DNA from: Pestalotiopsis fici W106-1
Lineage: Eukaryota > Ascomycota > Sordariomycetes > Amphisphaeriales > Sporocadaceae
Length of the DNA stretch: 64,000 nucleotides
NCBI RefSeq assembly: GCF_000516985.1
Contig: NW_006917098.1
Coordinates: forward strand, 1,984,001 to 2,048,000
Direction of reading: 5' to 3'
How positions within the stretch are numbered: the stretch's first letter is position 1; every line of letters starts with the position of its first letter. Below are positions 12,182-24,419 of the stretch, one piece after another. The notes under the pieces were generated by a model, which was not told where the DNA came from, searched no databases, and saw only the letters and a program-made list of their open reading frames with translations. The position numbers and the translations under genes were made by a program.

Positions 12182-14619
12182 ATGGTCAATGCTCGATCCC
12201 TAGAGCCGCGAAATCGCCACGCGTGTGAGCGCTGTCGGTGGGTTCTGCCTCAACCTCTATAATCCGCGGAATAGTCGCATTACCTAATCCGGCTGATCTT
12301 GCCCACTCCATGCCAATCAAACAAACCAGATCTGCGCCGTTGCCATACTGACTAAATATTGCTTGACAGGCAGAAAAAAAGCAAATGTCCCGGGCAAAAA
12401 CCTACATGCTCGTTTTGTGAGCGAGCTAAACAAGAATGCATCTATCTGCCGAGGGGTCATCGTGGTTCAACTGTGATAGGCAATCATGTCGTGAAACAGT
12501 AAGGCCTTTTCCTATCGAGAGCATAGAAGTGACCATGATAAGTGCCAAATAGTCTTGACTCTAATTGAGACTACACAGAACCACAGACAAAGACAGGTTT
12601 CAAAGGCTTGAGGCCCAAGTAAGCCAACTTCAAAGTATATTACAGTGCGTATCCCACATTTCATTGATGAGTATGTGGGATCATTTACAAATCATCGACA
12701 ATAAAGTTCGCTTCCAAGAACTCCGACAGATCAGACGCACATAGAGAGCATTAGAGAAAGTAACCAGTCCGTACAATCTTCTCTCATTTCGCCACCGCAT
12801 CTTATCGCTGCAGTTTCACCAAGCAATCCGCCCACTTTCTCAAAATCCCAGTAAGTAGCCAGATTCCCCATTTCCTGAATTTGTCTTACATCAAAGTTTT
12901 TCCGATAGGCTGACACCTCCCGAAAACGTACTAAATCATCTCGTGCAAGTATATCGAGAGATGGTCCATCTTCAGCCACTGCCGTTGTTCGATTTCAATA
13001 AGCTGCAAACCTTGCTTCATTCTGCCCCATCGTATTTGCTTTGGAGCTTCTTGGCTTTGACCGTACACTTTAGCAGTCATGACTATTATCGTGATAAAAA
13101 CCTCGAGGCTACAGACTTTTACACTCGATCTGCAGAGCAGATCATCCCTACACTAGCCTTTGAAGGGATCCCCAAACTAGATGTACAGCAAAGTCTTTGT
13201 CTGTTAGCAATGAAGCACATCCTAGGTAAAAGCAATCACTGTCTCGAAATTCAATTGTAGAGTGACACTAATTTTGCATACAGCTCGTGATCCTGCTCGA
13301 GCATGGATGGCGATAGGAACAGCTTCAAAGTTGGAGATGCTACAAACAGCAACACAACGGGAGATTCACGACGATAAAGACCTCATTTCAAGATGCCACT
13401 GGAGTATATTCATCCTGGAACGACTGTTCTTCCCTCAGCTGGTACAGGGAGTCTCATCGGGTTCACCTTTCCAGTTTCCGCAGAGCGCCCATCGACCACC
13501 TCCTCTTTCACGCAATGTGGAAGACATTGCTCATCTCGATGGCTCGGCAACCGACGATTTCAAGCCCGACGATCTCGGAATCAATGCCTACTACATCAAC
13601 GGCTTGTCTGTATGGGCAGATATTTCGCTTTACCTGCACAAACTACGAACCGGGGCCATTGAGCTCGAGCAGCCGTGGTTGCCCAACTCGACATTTACCA
13701 AGCTCAGCATGAAGGTGTACGAATCCGAGTCGAGAATGTCGGACCTTCACTTACTTCGGTCCGTTCATTTCCACAAGCGATCGCCAGCCGAAGTTAAAGA
13801 ACAGCAAGAGTACTGGCGACCCTGGATCGTTATGCAGCTCATATTCCATGCTGCTCCTGCCCTCATTAACCATCCCTTTGTCCACCTCTCTGCCACGCGA
13901 CGAGCACGTTTACCGCAGTCTCGCCATTTCCTCCAGCAGACAGTTGACAATGCGCTTTTTCACTCAGGGTGGGTATTCCGCCTAATTGAGACGTGCGAGG
14001 ACCTTTTATTCGACCTTCACGATCCACTGATTGGGCATGTCGTAGCGGCGACAGCTACCATAGCATGGCTTTTTCAATTTGCTGCGGATTCTAATGTTTC
14101 TGCACGTGCGAAAAGGGGATTCATGCAGTGTGGGAAGCTGTTGAGGAGACTGGCGTTGTTATGGCCCCATATTGCACGAAAGGTTAGTTCCTGACTATAG
14201 CCTTGGGATTGATCCATGCATAGATCTAACTCATGTCTTGACAGGTCGAGATTATCGACGCTTTGCAGGCTATAGCCGATGCAGGAGTCCCCGACGGTGA
14301 AGACCAAAACAGACATGTCACTTTGCCACTCCCAGAGCTGTGGGAGTTGCTTGACCCCGATGCCTTTGAAATATCACATAGCAGCCGTATCAACTCCAAG
14401 AGTAGTGGTGCTAGAGGAGCCGGCGAGCCACGAGATGCCAGGATCCGAATGTCTACCCATTTTGTCCACCCCCTCGACGAAAACTCTGCAGGGCAACAGT
14501 CACGCTTAGATGGCGCGAGTTTACCGACAAATTTGTTCACGCCCAGCCAGGAACCATTCGAGCAGCTCTGCATGGATGACTTTTTCTTCCATTTGCAGCC
14601 CGACCAGTTTCAATGGTGA
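12182..14619 (+). CDS. Zn2Cys6 binuclear-cluster transcription factor
   Basis: Seven exons: 12182-12237, 12370-12498, 12579-12648, 12735-12850, 12909-13225, 13284-14182 and 14245-14619, together 653 aa. The zinc cluster is split by intron 1 (HACERCR, then QKKSKCPG) and has the exact spacing C15-x2-C18-x6-C25-x6-C32-x2-C35-x6-C42. A short coiled-coil linker follows (RFQRLEAQVSQLQSILQ). The middle region (LLWSFLALTVHFS, then DPARAWMAIGTASKLEML) looks like the fungal-specific regulatory domain found in many such factors. The protein is expected to bind CGG-containing sites in the nucleus as a dimer. The target genes are unknown; the adjacent oxidase is a candidate. The first four exons are short, so their boundaries are the least certain part. 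Confidence 0.88.
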
Positions 14620-15651
14620 TAATCATGAGAGATTTGCTCATCTAGACTTCACGGATGTTTGCGTCAAAGCGGGTGAGACAAGCTTGTGACACCAACGCCA
14701 GGATTTCTCAAGATTTTTTCAATATGATATCCTGTTTGGAGAAGGAAAATATCTTCTGATAATCAAATTCGAAAACTCCAGGATCACAAAACAATGCTTC
14801 AGGATAAGAGAGTCGCTTTTTTTCTCGATCAATGACGTGAAATCAAAGCTTGTCATATTGATGCACTCAATCAGGTGCATCTATTCCCCTTGAACGAAAT
14901 CTCGGATATGATCCTCACACCAGTCGAGATACTCGCTCGCTCTATTCGAACTACCCTCCTCGACAGATCTCAATGCCAGGATTATGTCTTGTCTCTGTCC
15001 CAGATGCTATCTGCCGTTACAAATGGCATAGCGACCCGTTATGCTATCTTTTATGGTGATAGCGTCGGAAAAGGCCATCCACAGGTACGTGTTGGCGCCG
15101 TGAACTGCATCTCTGTCAGGGCATGCTGCTACCACTGTACGGTAATGGCCAAAGAGCATGCTCGCAATCGTTGGGAAACGATCACGAACCAGGACCTATA
15201 TGCCTACGGAGGAGGACAGTCTGTACCATAATAATAATCAATACATTAATTTTAATAAAGAGCAAATTATATAATCATAATTATAGCCTTTTTAGGAGGG
15301 GGAAGGGGGGGGGGGGGGGGGGGGATAAATAACACTGCAAACCGTTAATTGAGATTTTAAATTCTTATTTTTTTGATTGGTTCATATATCGGGCTAACCA
15401 TTATTCCGCTCGTCGTAGCCGCGAGTGACATATTGTGAACTTGCAGTGCTTGCCATTAAATGAATGTGACCTGTAATGCTGTTGTACATGTCTCCACAAT
15501 TGCTAGTGATGTACCATCCAACAACATGCTGATTTGATAACCCCGCCTCTTGATGCTGTCAATCCTGCTAATCCTGCGCTAAAGACATTAAGCACAAACT
15601 ATAATCAAGAGCTACTCATGAGTTTTCACTGGATTTATAGGCGCCTCAACG
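14620..15651. other. Intergenic with degenerate ORF and long G tract
   Basis: About 1 kb before the PNP-NACHT-WD40 gene. A 118-codon frame at 14875-15231 has no ATG and no recognised domain; it could be a decayed gene fragment. The rest is AT-rich except for a 20-nt run of G. The promoter of the downstream receptor must lie here. Confidence 0.35.
15305..15324 (+). repeat. Homopolymer run of 20 G
   Basis: Twenty consecutive G residues, preceded by further short G runs from about 15295, sit in an AT-rich region about 330 nt upstream of the receptor start. The run could fold as a G-quadruplex. Its exact length is likely to be uncertain in any assembly. Confidence 0.9.
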
Positions 15652-18600
15652 ATGAGGCTTCGACTCGAGAGCCCAAACCTTTACACTATCGCATGGATAG
15701 CCGCTCTCCCCATCGAACGAGCGGCGGCAACGGCGTTACTCGACGATCGTCATGACGCGCCTGAAGGCTTCCACCAGCATTCATCCGACGAGAACTCCTA
15801 TACCTGGGGCCGAATAGGCGAGCATAACATCGTGATCGCCTCACTCCCCGCTGGAGTCTACGGACTTGCATCCGCTGCGACGACCGCACTGGACTTGATC
15901 CGTTCGTTACCCTATATCCGAATCGGTCTGCTAGTGGGCATTGGGGGAGGCATCGCTCGGCCTGATGCGGGACAGGACATCCGCCTTGGCGACGTCGTCG
16001 TCAGCCAGCCTGACGGTACGACCGGAGGGGTGGTACAGTATGACCTAGGAAAGGCGAAAGCGGGCGGCACGTGGGAGCGAAAGGGCTCTCTAGATAGACC
16101 ACCTCTCGTACTTCTCAATGCGCTGGCAAGTCTACAGGCGGAGCATGAGTTCGAACCGTCCAAGGTACCAGATCTGCTCCGAGCAATGTTGGAAGCCAAG
16201 CCTTCTATGAGACGGCCAAAAAGCGACTATACGTATCAGGGGGCTGAGAATGATCGACTTTTCGAATCGCAACACGACCATATTGGCGGCAGCAACTGTG
16301 ATAAGTGCGACCCGACCTGGGAGGTGAAGCGTGACCCGCGAGAGTCGACTGAACCAGAGATTCACTACGGGATCATTGCCTCTGGTAATAAACTCGTCAA
16401 AGATGCAGCTACTCGAGACGGTCTTTCGGGAGACACCGGACATCAATGTCTGTGTGTGGAGATGGAAGCAGCGGGCCTGATGAATCGGTTTCCATGCCTG
16501 GTGATACGTGGGATCTGTGACTACGCGGATTCTCACAAGAACGATCGGTGGCAGCGATATGCGGCTGCTGCGGCGGCAGCGTTTGCAGTAGAGCTGCTCG
16601 GGTTTGTCCCGGCTAGAGAGCTTGAAGCAACAGAAAAGGTCGCTAAGGCCATACAAGCACGTTAGTACCCACGATATCAAACACTTCAAAGATGTTCAGT
16701 CATTAACCATATTGTAGTGAAACAGAAAGTGGACACCGTTGGGTAAGCTTCAATTGATGCAACTTGGATACCATTATTTACGACTCCTCATAGCACCTTC
16801 ATTCGGAAAGTCGACCATGGCATTACTTTGGATCGTCTACCGGTTGTAGAAGAGGCCTCTTTCGACTCTCACGCTGAAGCACACAATCCAACATGCTTAC
16901 CAGGTACCCGGGTGCAGTTACTTGAAGACATTTCTCATTGGATCGACAGTCCCAACTCGAAGACGATATTTTGGCTTGATGGTATGGCAGGGACTGGGAA
17001 GTCAACTATATCGCGTACTGTTGCTCAGAGACGACACGAGCGTGGTGATCTGGGTGCCAGTTTCTTCTTCAAAAGAGGAGAGATCGATAGAGGGAACCTC
17101 ACTAAGCTGGTGCCTACTCTAGCTCGTCAATTAGCCTCGAGAATCTCGGCAGTTGAGTTTGCCGAAGCCGTTAAAAAAACACTCGTTACCGATCCAGAGA
17201 TTATCAGGAAAGCTGTCGCTCAGCAGTTCCAGGAATTGATCCAGGAACCTCTTTCAAAAGTGGAGCCAACAAACACGACACCATTATCATTGGTCATTGT
17301 CATCGATGCTCTGGACGAGTGCGAGGGCCAAGCCGACATAGAGCTGCTTATCGAACTCTTGTCTGGTGTACGCTCCACGTCCTCCTTATATGTTCGAGTC
17401 CTTGTTACTAGCAGGCCCGAGCTACCAGTGCGTCTTGGATTTCGTCATTTCAACGACGATAGTGACTATCGATACCTGCAGCTACAAAAAATCCCATCAT
17501 CGACTATCGAGCTCGACATCTCTGTATTTCTTGACTATGAATTTGCTAACATTTGCAAACGCTTTAACTCTTGGGCGAAAGAAGAGTTGCGATTGCCAGC
17601 AAATTGGCCTGGAGAAGCTGACTTGAAGACACTCACTATTGCGGCCTCGCCGCTCTTCATCTTTGCCGCAACGATTTGCCGTTTCGTAGAAGACTCGTAT
17701 CTCGGTGATCCGCGGGACCTACTTCAGAAAGTACTCGAAACTACGAGCAATTTACATACCTCGAGACTTGCCAAGACTTACTCGCCGGTTCTGGAACAAC
17801 AAATTATCAACAAGTCAGAACTTGAGAGACACGAAATTATCAAAAGCTTCCGCCTTGTAGTTGGCACCATCATCACGCTTGCAGACCCTCTATCTCAGCG
17901 GGTTTTAGCATTGCTTCTTGACGTCGATGTTCGGAAAGTAGCGGCAAGGCTCGAGGTTTTGCGTTCCGTTTTGGACGTTCCAGACAGTCTTGACTTGCCG
18001 GTACGCTTGTTGCATCTGTCATTCCGAGATTATCTGGTCACAGAAGAGAGTGAGTTTCGAGTGAACGAAGAACTCACCCACCAAAACTTGGCCATAAACT
18101 GCTTGCGTATCATGCATGGCAGTCTGAAGGAAAATATCTGTGATCTGCCATTTCCTGGTGCATGCCGATCCGAGTTGGACAGTCAACACATCAAGAGCTG
18201 CATACCCCCAGAGCTACAGTATGCTTGTCTTTACTGGGTGCATCACCAAATTGCTGCGAAGCATAATTCAGATAATTATCAACAGATTGATGACATTTTG
18301 AAAAACCATCTCCTCCATTGGCTTGAAGCGATGTGCTTGATTGGTCGCTCTGGAGATATTCTTGATATGTTTGGAAAGCTAGCGATCTGGCTAGAGGTAA
18401 AGACCGTCTGGGACCCTGGGAGCGGATCTGGCTGACCATGAATAGGAGAGAAACCGCCAGGAGCTTCTAGCCTTTGTCAATGATGCGATTCGATTTACCA
18501 GAACGACCGTTTTGGCGATAGACGAAGCACCGTTACAGATCTACTCGTCGGCCTTGGCCTTCGCACCTAGTAAGAGTCTCGTCCGGCAATCATATGACAA

Positions 18601-20635
18601 AAACGTGCCAAGCTGGCTCTCGGTATTGCCACAGGTCAAGGAAGATTGGGACGCGTGTCTTCTGGTGATAGGATGCCGGGAGAGAAACAGAACAATAGCG
18701 TTCTCAAACGATTCGACGATGATAGCATCGGTCCCTGATTCTCTTCCCGGCACGATAAAGATCTGGAATACGCAGACAGGGAAATGCCGGAAAGTGCTAG
18801 AAGGACACCGCGGCTTCGTGCATTCTGTGGTATTTTCGTATGATTCAACAACGGTGGCATCAACCTCCAACGACAAGACTGTACGAATCTGGAACACAAA
18901 AACAGGGGAATGCGAGCAAATCTTGGAAGGTCATAGTGATATCACCAACTCCGTGGTATTCTTGCATAATGTTCAAACGGTAGCATCAGCCTCCTGGGAC
19001 AAGACAATACGGATCTGGAATATACCAACAGGTGAGTGTAAGCAGGTGCTGGAAGGCCATACCAACATAATTATGTCGGTGATGTTCTCGCACAACTCGA
19101 ATAAGATTCTTTCGGCTTCTTATGATCATACCATACGGATCTGGAACGGACAAACAAGAGTCTGTGAGCGAGTGCTAAAGGGCTACAACAATTGGGCACA
19201 CCCAACAGTGTTTTCCTATGATTTGAAGATGGTGGCGTCAGCGTCAGCATCTCATGGCAGTATAGTGCAGATCTGGAATATGCAGACAGGGGAGTGTGAG
19301 CAAGCACTAGAGGGTCATAGTGGTCGAATCACCTCCGTGGCGTTCTCGCATAACTCGCGGATGGTAGTATCTGCTTCGTCGGATGACACGATTCGGATCT
19401 GGAACACACGGACATGGAAGTGTGAGCAGGTTCTCAAGGCCCACAGCTCTACTATCACATCCGTGGCATTCTCTCACGACTCGAGGATAGTGGCATCGGG
19501 CTCCTTCGACAACACCATCCGGATTTGGGATGTACAAATGGGGAAAAGCGAGCAAACACTGGTTGGCCATAAGCGCCCAGTTTGGTCGATAGCGATCTCG
19601 CCCAGCTCGGAGATGGCAGTATCCGCCTCATACGATGGAACTTTACGGATTTGGAACACGCAAACGGGGAAGTGTGAACAAGCACTAGACGGCCATAGTG
19701 AAATGGTCAAGTCAGTGGCATTCTCACATAATTCGATGATGGTAGTGTCGGCGTCTTCCGATCACACAGGACGGATCTGGAATACACAATCCGGGAAGTG
19801 TGAGCAAGTACTAGAGGGTCATACCAGCGAACTTGTGACAGCGGTTTTCTCACATAATTCTAAAATGGTGGCATCGGCTTCTTTCGATAAGTCAGCACGG
19901 ATCTGGAATACGCAAACGGGGAAATGTGAGCAAGTGCTTGGTCACAGCGAAGGGGTCAGATTAATTGTGTTCTCGCACGACTCAAAGATGCTGATTTCGG
20001 CTTCTGCTGATTATATGCTACGGGTCTGGTGTACGCAGACTGGAAAATGCGAGAAATTATTTCAAGGTCATACTAGCGATATCACATCGGTGGTGTGCTC
20101 GCATGACTTTCAGATTATGGCGTCTGGTTCTTATGATAAGACAATACGCATTTGGGACACACAGACGGGGGAGTGTAAGCAAACTCTCGAAGGTCATACC
20201 GGTAAAGTTATGTCAATAATATTATCGTACGACTCAGAGTTGGTAGCATCAGTCTCTCGAGATACAACGGCAAGAATCTGGAGCACGAAAACCGGGAGGT
20301 GTGAAGAGATTCGCTACGTGGATACCTGCTCAATTTCAGATGTCTTCGAGCCTTCTAGCTGGAACGTTGTCGTCGATGATATTTTGTCTTCCTCGACCAA
20401 CCGTCCTGCATTTTTCGAATCTAAGACACCTTCCCAACATGCAAAGGATCTGAAACTTGGTTTGCGTAATGGTACCTGGATTACGCTGGAGGGAAAAAAC
20501 TTGCTTTGGATTCCTGCAGATTTTCGCGAATTTCGCCAAAAGGTTGCTATCTATGCAAACACAGTTGCGATAGGTTATAGGTCAGGAAAAGTTTTGCTGT
20601 TAAGGTTCTCAGCGGCACAAATAGCAAAATTGTAG
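15652..20635 (+). CDS. NLR-type receptor: PNP_UDP, NACHT, 13 WD40 repeats
   Basis: Four exons, 15652-16660, 16718-16742, 16794-18396 and 18446-20635, giving 1608 aa. The N-terminal 330 residues are a nucleoside phosphorylase-like domain: YTIAWIAALPIERAAA, LVGIGGGIARP, VEMEAAGLMN and GICDYADSHKN are visible. A tiny 25-nt exon links it to a NACHT domain with an intact Walker A (GMAGTGKST, about residues 408-416) and Walker B (LVIVIDALDECEG). The C-terminal half holds 13 WD40 units of about 42 residues, most with the pattern SVAFSHNS, then S.D.TIRIWNTQTGKCEQ.LEGH. This is a known fungal NLR design in which WD repeats sense a ligand, NACHT oligomerises and the N-terminal domain is the effector. 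Pathway and ligand are unknown. The alternative of a plain WD scaffold is unlikely given the intact NTPase motifs. Confidence 0.93.
18690..20330 (+). repeat. Tandem array of about 13 WD40-coding units
   Basis: Units of about 126 nt, each coding one WD40 repeat, follow one another within the last exon. The protein pattern is strongly conserved (RIWNTQTGKCEQVLEGH in many copies), while DNA copies differ at scattered positions, so recent whole-unit homogenisation is partial at most. Confidence 0.8.
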
Positions 20636-22433
20636 CGTCGCATAGCGGATATGTAGCGAAAGCTCGTGCAACTGTTCTTTCAAAGAGTCAACTGCGGCGC
20701 TATTGAGGCGGTAGTGGTAATTATTCGACTTCCTCTCACAGACCCCGCCAGTAAAGATACATTTCCGTACGATCTTTCCACCATCGTCGTGCTGATACTA
20801 GACCCGAATGAGTTTGATTTACCGGGTATTCTAAAGCCGTTTGTCTCACTACTCATGATTGCCCCCAGTCTCAGGAGTGATGACTCGAGAGCCGAAGTAA
20901 CGGTTGCAAGCCTAAGGGCCTGTTTATCAAGCACTAAACCGAGCAGAGAAGTCTTGTTGACGACAAATAAATCGCTGCGGCACACAGCCATTAACCCTGA
21001 ATTAAAGTTGCTCGTGGATCACAACAGTCGGAATCTATTCAAAGAAAGCAGATGACCTACAAATTCTTAAGCTCTACCTTCTTTCCGATCACCCATCAAA
21101 TACGGCGGGCAAATATGTTTTGTTCTGATCTTTTTATTGACCAGTACAGGCGCTTTCCTAGGTGCCAGAGCGCTCGTCTCCGTTTACAGTACCTGGAACC
21201 AGGTTCCTGTCTCCAGCGTCCTGTCATTCTCCGTCTTGAACCTTCAGGACAGTCGCCATTACAATTGACCTAATTCTCGTTCTATTCTTAATTGTCCTGG
21301 ATATCATGTGATAAATACACACGCTATGAAGGAGCGATTGTTTCTTCCATCGGAGACTATAGCCAATAGATTAGTGATCCTTGGACTAGAGTCTCTTATT
21401 TGAGTATGCCTGGTTTCTCATTATCATCATCAAATGTTGATGCAGATTCTTTTCGGAAATCTTCCCCAGCCATAAGTAGAAGCCAGACAAGAACATCAGA
21501 AGCTGATGACAGCTTTGAAAAGGTCGCGGGAATAATATAATATTCACGTGGGAAGGCCATATATCTCTGTTACTCTGCTTGATTGTGTCACCATTGGAAA
21601 AGAGAGAGGACAAATCGCGCCCTTGCCCAGGCTGTCTGGAGAGTTTGGCTCAGAGCGGCCTCCACTACGGGTCCAGTGAGTGATTAGTGGGTATTCGGTC
21701 AGTCCCATCGTCACTCAGGTGCACTCCGCACAGGCTTCCTGGTAAGCCATAACAAGTCATCGATAGCTCGGTCTCTTTTCAAAGAAGAGAATGATTTGGT
21801 AGTGTAATCGAGGAGGGAAGAGAGACTGTCCATTTTCATTCAACGCCGTGAAGGTCAAGATAGCAACCGACCGGTGGGAAGATATAAGAAGAACGAGAGC
21901 CAGAATGCTCATAACCATGGACCAAGCAGTGGATTTGTCATATGGCCTGAGTGAAAAGAGCAGAGATGATAGATGAATTGACTGCTTATTGCCTATGAGA
22001 CCAAGATTTGGTGTCGGCGTGAGGATCGCAACTCCTAACCGTGATTATTTATTACAATACCCTCATGTCGAACGGCTTTGGCTGTATGCGTCAATGTGTC
22101 AGCGCAGGTCTGTATCGACCAATCTTCCTACCCCTATACCGCCCTCTGCCTTCTACCCTTCACACTATTGCAAAACAACTCTGACATATCTTCGTCCAGT
22201 TTCCGTGCACACCCGAACTTCAACTCCCGAGATCTTTCTTTATACGGTAGCCTTTATTGATACAACACCAACAACCAAATTAAACATGTGCCATGGCCAC
22301 CATGTTTAATAGTAAATGATCTCACTCAGTACTAGTCAAGAGGAAACACATTCAATCAAGTCCAGTTCAAGATAATTTGCTTTTCATGCTCTTATATACC
22401 TAGTTGCCCTTGGCCAGACAAACTAGGTATTTG
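20636..22433. other. Gene-poor gap between the WD40 receptor and the HET gene
   Basis: 1.8 kb between the ends of two convergent genes. Short frames occur on both strands near 20.67-21.05 kb, including a 103-codon minus-strand frame with an ATG at 20991, but none shows a recognisable domain. I see no inverted repeats or RNA gene. Confidence 0.35.
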
Positions 22434-24419
22434 TTATTGGATATCAAACCACTTGACCTCCAAGTTGTGACGCTGGATTATTTCCAATAAAGGTTCGTTG
22501 GAAATATTGTCAACATAACAACTTGCAAGATGAACCCAGTCGTCTATCTCTCTCCTCAAAAGGATAGGAGATCCACAGCCGTTCATTAGACATAGTGTGT
22601 CGCCGATTCGCGCGCCAACCCTGGTGATGCCGCCATACCCCATCGCCGTCTTGAACAAGCAACAGCCCTTTGTTTTGATCCTTAATTCCATTCTCAGCTG
22701 GTACATGATTGGTCCTATCATTTCTAGCGACTTTGATTGATTGCTATCAGCACCCAATAAACGCGAATCGGAGGAAAGAGCCGCTATAATGTCCTCATCA
22801 GACGAGTGTGCAGCCATGGATTTCACAAGGAGTAATAATTCTTCCAGGGGGAGCCCTGTACTCATGTAAGCACTCAGCTGTCCTGCAAACTGCAACCCGC
22901 CCCAGATCATGGTCGACAAAAATATAAGCTCAAAAGCGTGAGTAGGCCAAAGAGCAGGACTGAATTGGGACTTAAGATCGTGCATGGCTGGGCCTTTGAA
23001 GTATTCCAGAGGCGCACTATCGTCCAGGGTTAAGCATTGTGTAATAGTGTCACAGAGAGCCCCTCGGATCTTCAAGACGCCATTTTCGAAACATTGGTGC
23101 CTCGCGTCATCGAAATAGCAAGTGCGTTTTGGTAGGAAATCAACGGAAAACTGATCTTCAGAGGATGCATTGTTGAAATCAGGTAGCCAATACGGCAGCC
23201 TATGAGGATTGGTCTCTCTCGTTAGTGCCCCGGCATTGGCCAGCGTCGAACTCAGAAATTTATCTGAAGGCTCGTTCCGAGAAGCAGGATCCGTCTTAGA
23301 GAATACAGCGCTGTACCAATCCAGATATACTTGCCGAACTGACAATGTATAGTCCACTCTAATGTCCAGTGGAAGAATGCCTAGTGTGGCATACATCATA
23401 TCCCGAGGATCCGATGCTTTGCAGTCCATGTGCAGCAGAAATATCTGAGATGAACTCATACCTCCAGTTCCAGAGTGTCGATGCGAGATCATAATTTTCC
23501 GCAATTTTTGTATTTGTATTGCGAGTAATATATCGTTTTGCTTCAAGGTGGCCCAGACCTCGGGTGCTATTGCTGCTGGCTTCAAGTCGGTAACCTCCGA
23601 GTGACGCAGCATGGCCGTCGTCAAGCGGCAGAATGCATATAATGCTGTCGCCGTGACTGTCGAATATCCGCAGATGAACACATGGCAATCGATTCGATCG
23701 CTAGAAAGAATCATTTCTTGATACACCCATATGCGACTCCAGTACTCAAGTCTGTTGAGAGCGAATATCGCTGACCACGTTGGGTTGAGCTGGTGTATTG
23801 GAGTATTATTCCATTGTTCACACAGTTTTGGCGTCTCGCTGACTACGCGAGTGAATTTTGCGACCATTTGGGGACTCAAGTCAACACCAAGAGCCTGGTT
23901 TTGATGATACATTGTCTCGCCTTCTTCCGCATCCATCTTCGTCATGATTTCATTAATGATCGCAATCGCATGCGGCGTGGAAATATCCTTTGGTCCTGCC
24001 ACCCAGCTGTAAACAAAAGTGGCCTGACTGTACACGTCTCCCATCATGCCGACCTGGTGGCGCCTCTCGTCCAGATCTCTCTGGTTGATACAGAGCGCGT
24101 CCACCCAAATGCGCAGCTGCTTGCCGTTGCCACGGTTCATGTGATTCCCCCGAAAGTGCCACAGCGCCGAAGCGAGGTTGCGTGTGACGTCACGGACCTG
24201 GCCATTGATCACGACGCGATCGACACACTCGGCGTCGTAATCGCCCCAAACGTACGAAAGTGCAACGTATTCTGGTTCCTCCAGCAGTGAAACCGTCTCC
24301 AGCTGGCCGCGCACCACTTCGCTCGGATCGAAGGTTTGTAGCACCGTCAATAGTCGGATTTGCTTCCTGTCTCTGTCCAAACCTTCTCCGTACAAGGTTG
24401 TCTCGGCGGCGGATGTCAT
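22434..24419 (-). CDS. HET-domain (heterokaryon incompatibility) protein
   Basis: A single exon of 661 codons from the ATG at 24419. The HET domain lies in about residues 50-200: YVALSYVWGDYD, then VTRNLASALWHFR, then LRIWVDALCINQRDLDERRH and QATFVYSWVA. The rest is an alpha-rich region of unknown fold seen in many such proteins (a middle block MLRHSEVTDLK, then LHMDCKASDPRDMMYATLGI, and a C-terminal region beginning RIGDTLCLMNGCGSPILLR). HET domains are cytotoxic effector modules that trigger death of fused cells carrying different alleles. This copy has no NACHT or repeat domain of its own, so it may act downstream of another sensor or be an orphan. It is convergent with the WD40 receptor gene. 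Confidence 0.93.
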   Translation of the reverse strand: MTSAAETTLYGEGLDRDRKQIRLLTVLQTFDPSEVVRGQLETVSLLEEPEYVALSYVWGDYDAECVDRVVINGQVRDVTRNLASALWHFRGNHMNRGNGKQLRIWVDALCINQRDLDERRHQVGMMGDVYSQATFVYSWVAGPKDISTPHAIAIINEIMTKMDAEEGETMYHQNQALGVDLSPQMVAKFTRVVSETPKLCEQWNNTPIHQLNPTWSAIFALNRLEYWSRIWVYQEMILSSDRIDCHVFICGYSTVTATALYAFCRLTTAMLRHSEVTDLKPAAIAPEVWATLKQNDILLAIQIQKLRKIMISHRHSGTGGMSSSQIFLLHMDCKASDPRDMMYATLGILPLDIRVDYTLSVRQVYLDWYSAVFSKTDPASRNEPSDKFLSSTLANAGALTRETNPHRLPYWLPDFNNASSEDQFSVDFLPKRTCYFDDARHQCFENGVLKIRGALCDTITQCLTLDDSAPLEYFKGPAMHDLKSQFSPALWPTHAFELIFLSTMIWGGLQFAGQLSAYMSTGLPLEELLLLVKSMAAHSSDEDIIAALSSDSRLLGADSNQSKSLEMIGPIMYQLRMELRIKTKGCCLFKTAMGYGGITRVGARIGDTLCLMNGCGSPILLRREIDDWVHLASCYVDNISNEPLLEIIQRHNLEVKWFDIQ

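Noticed and set aside
20680..20991. 103-codon minus-strand ORF with ATG after the WD40 receptor
   Set aside because: Ser/Thr/Leu-rich without a recognisable motif, and no supporting splice partner. Kept only as an unexplained frame.
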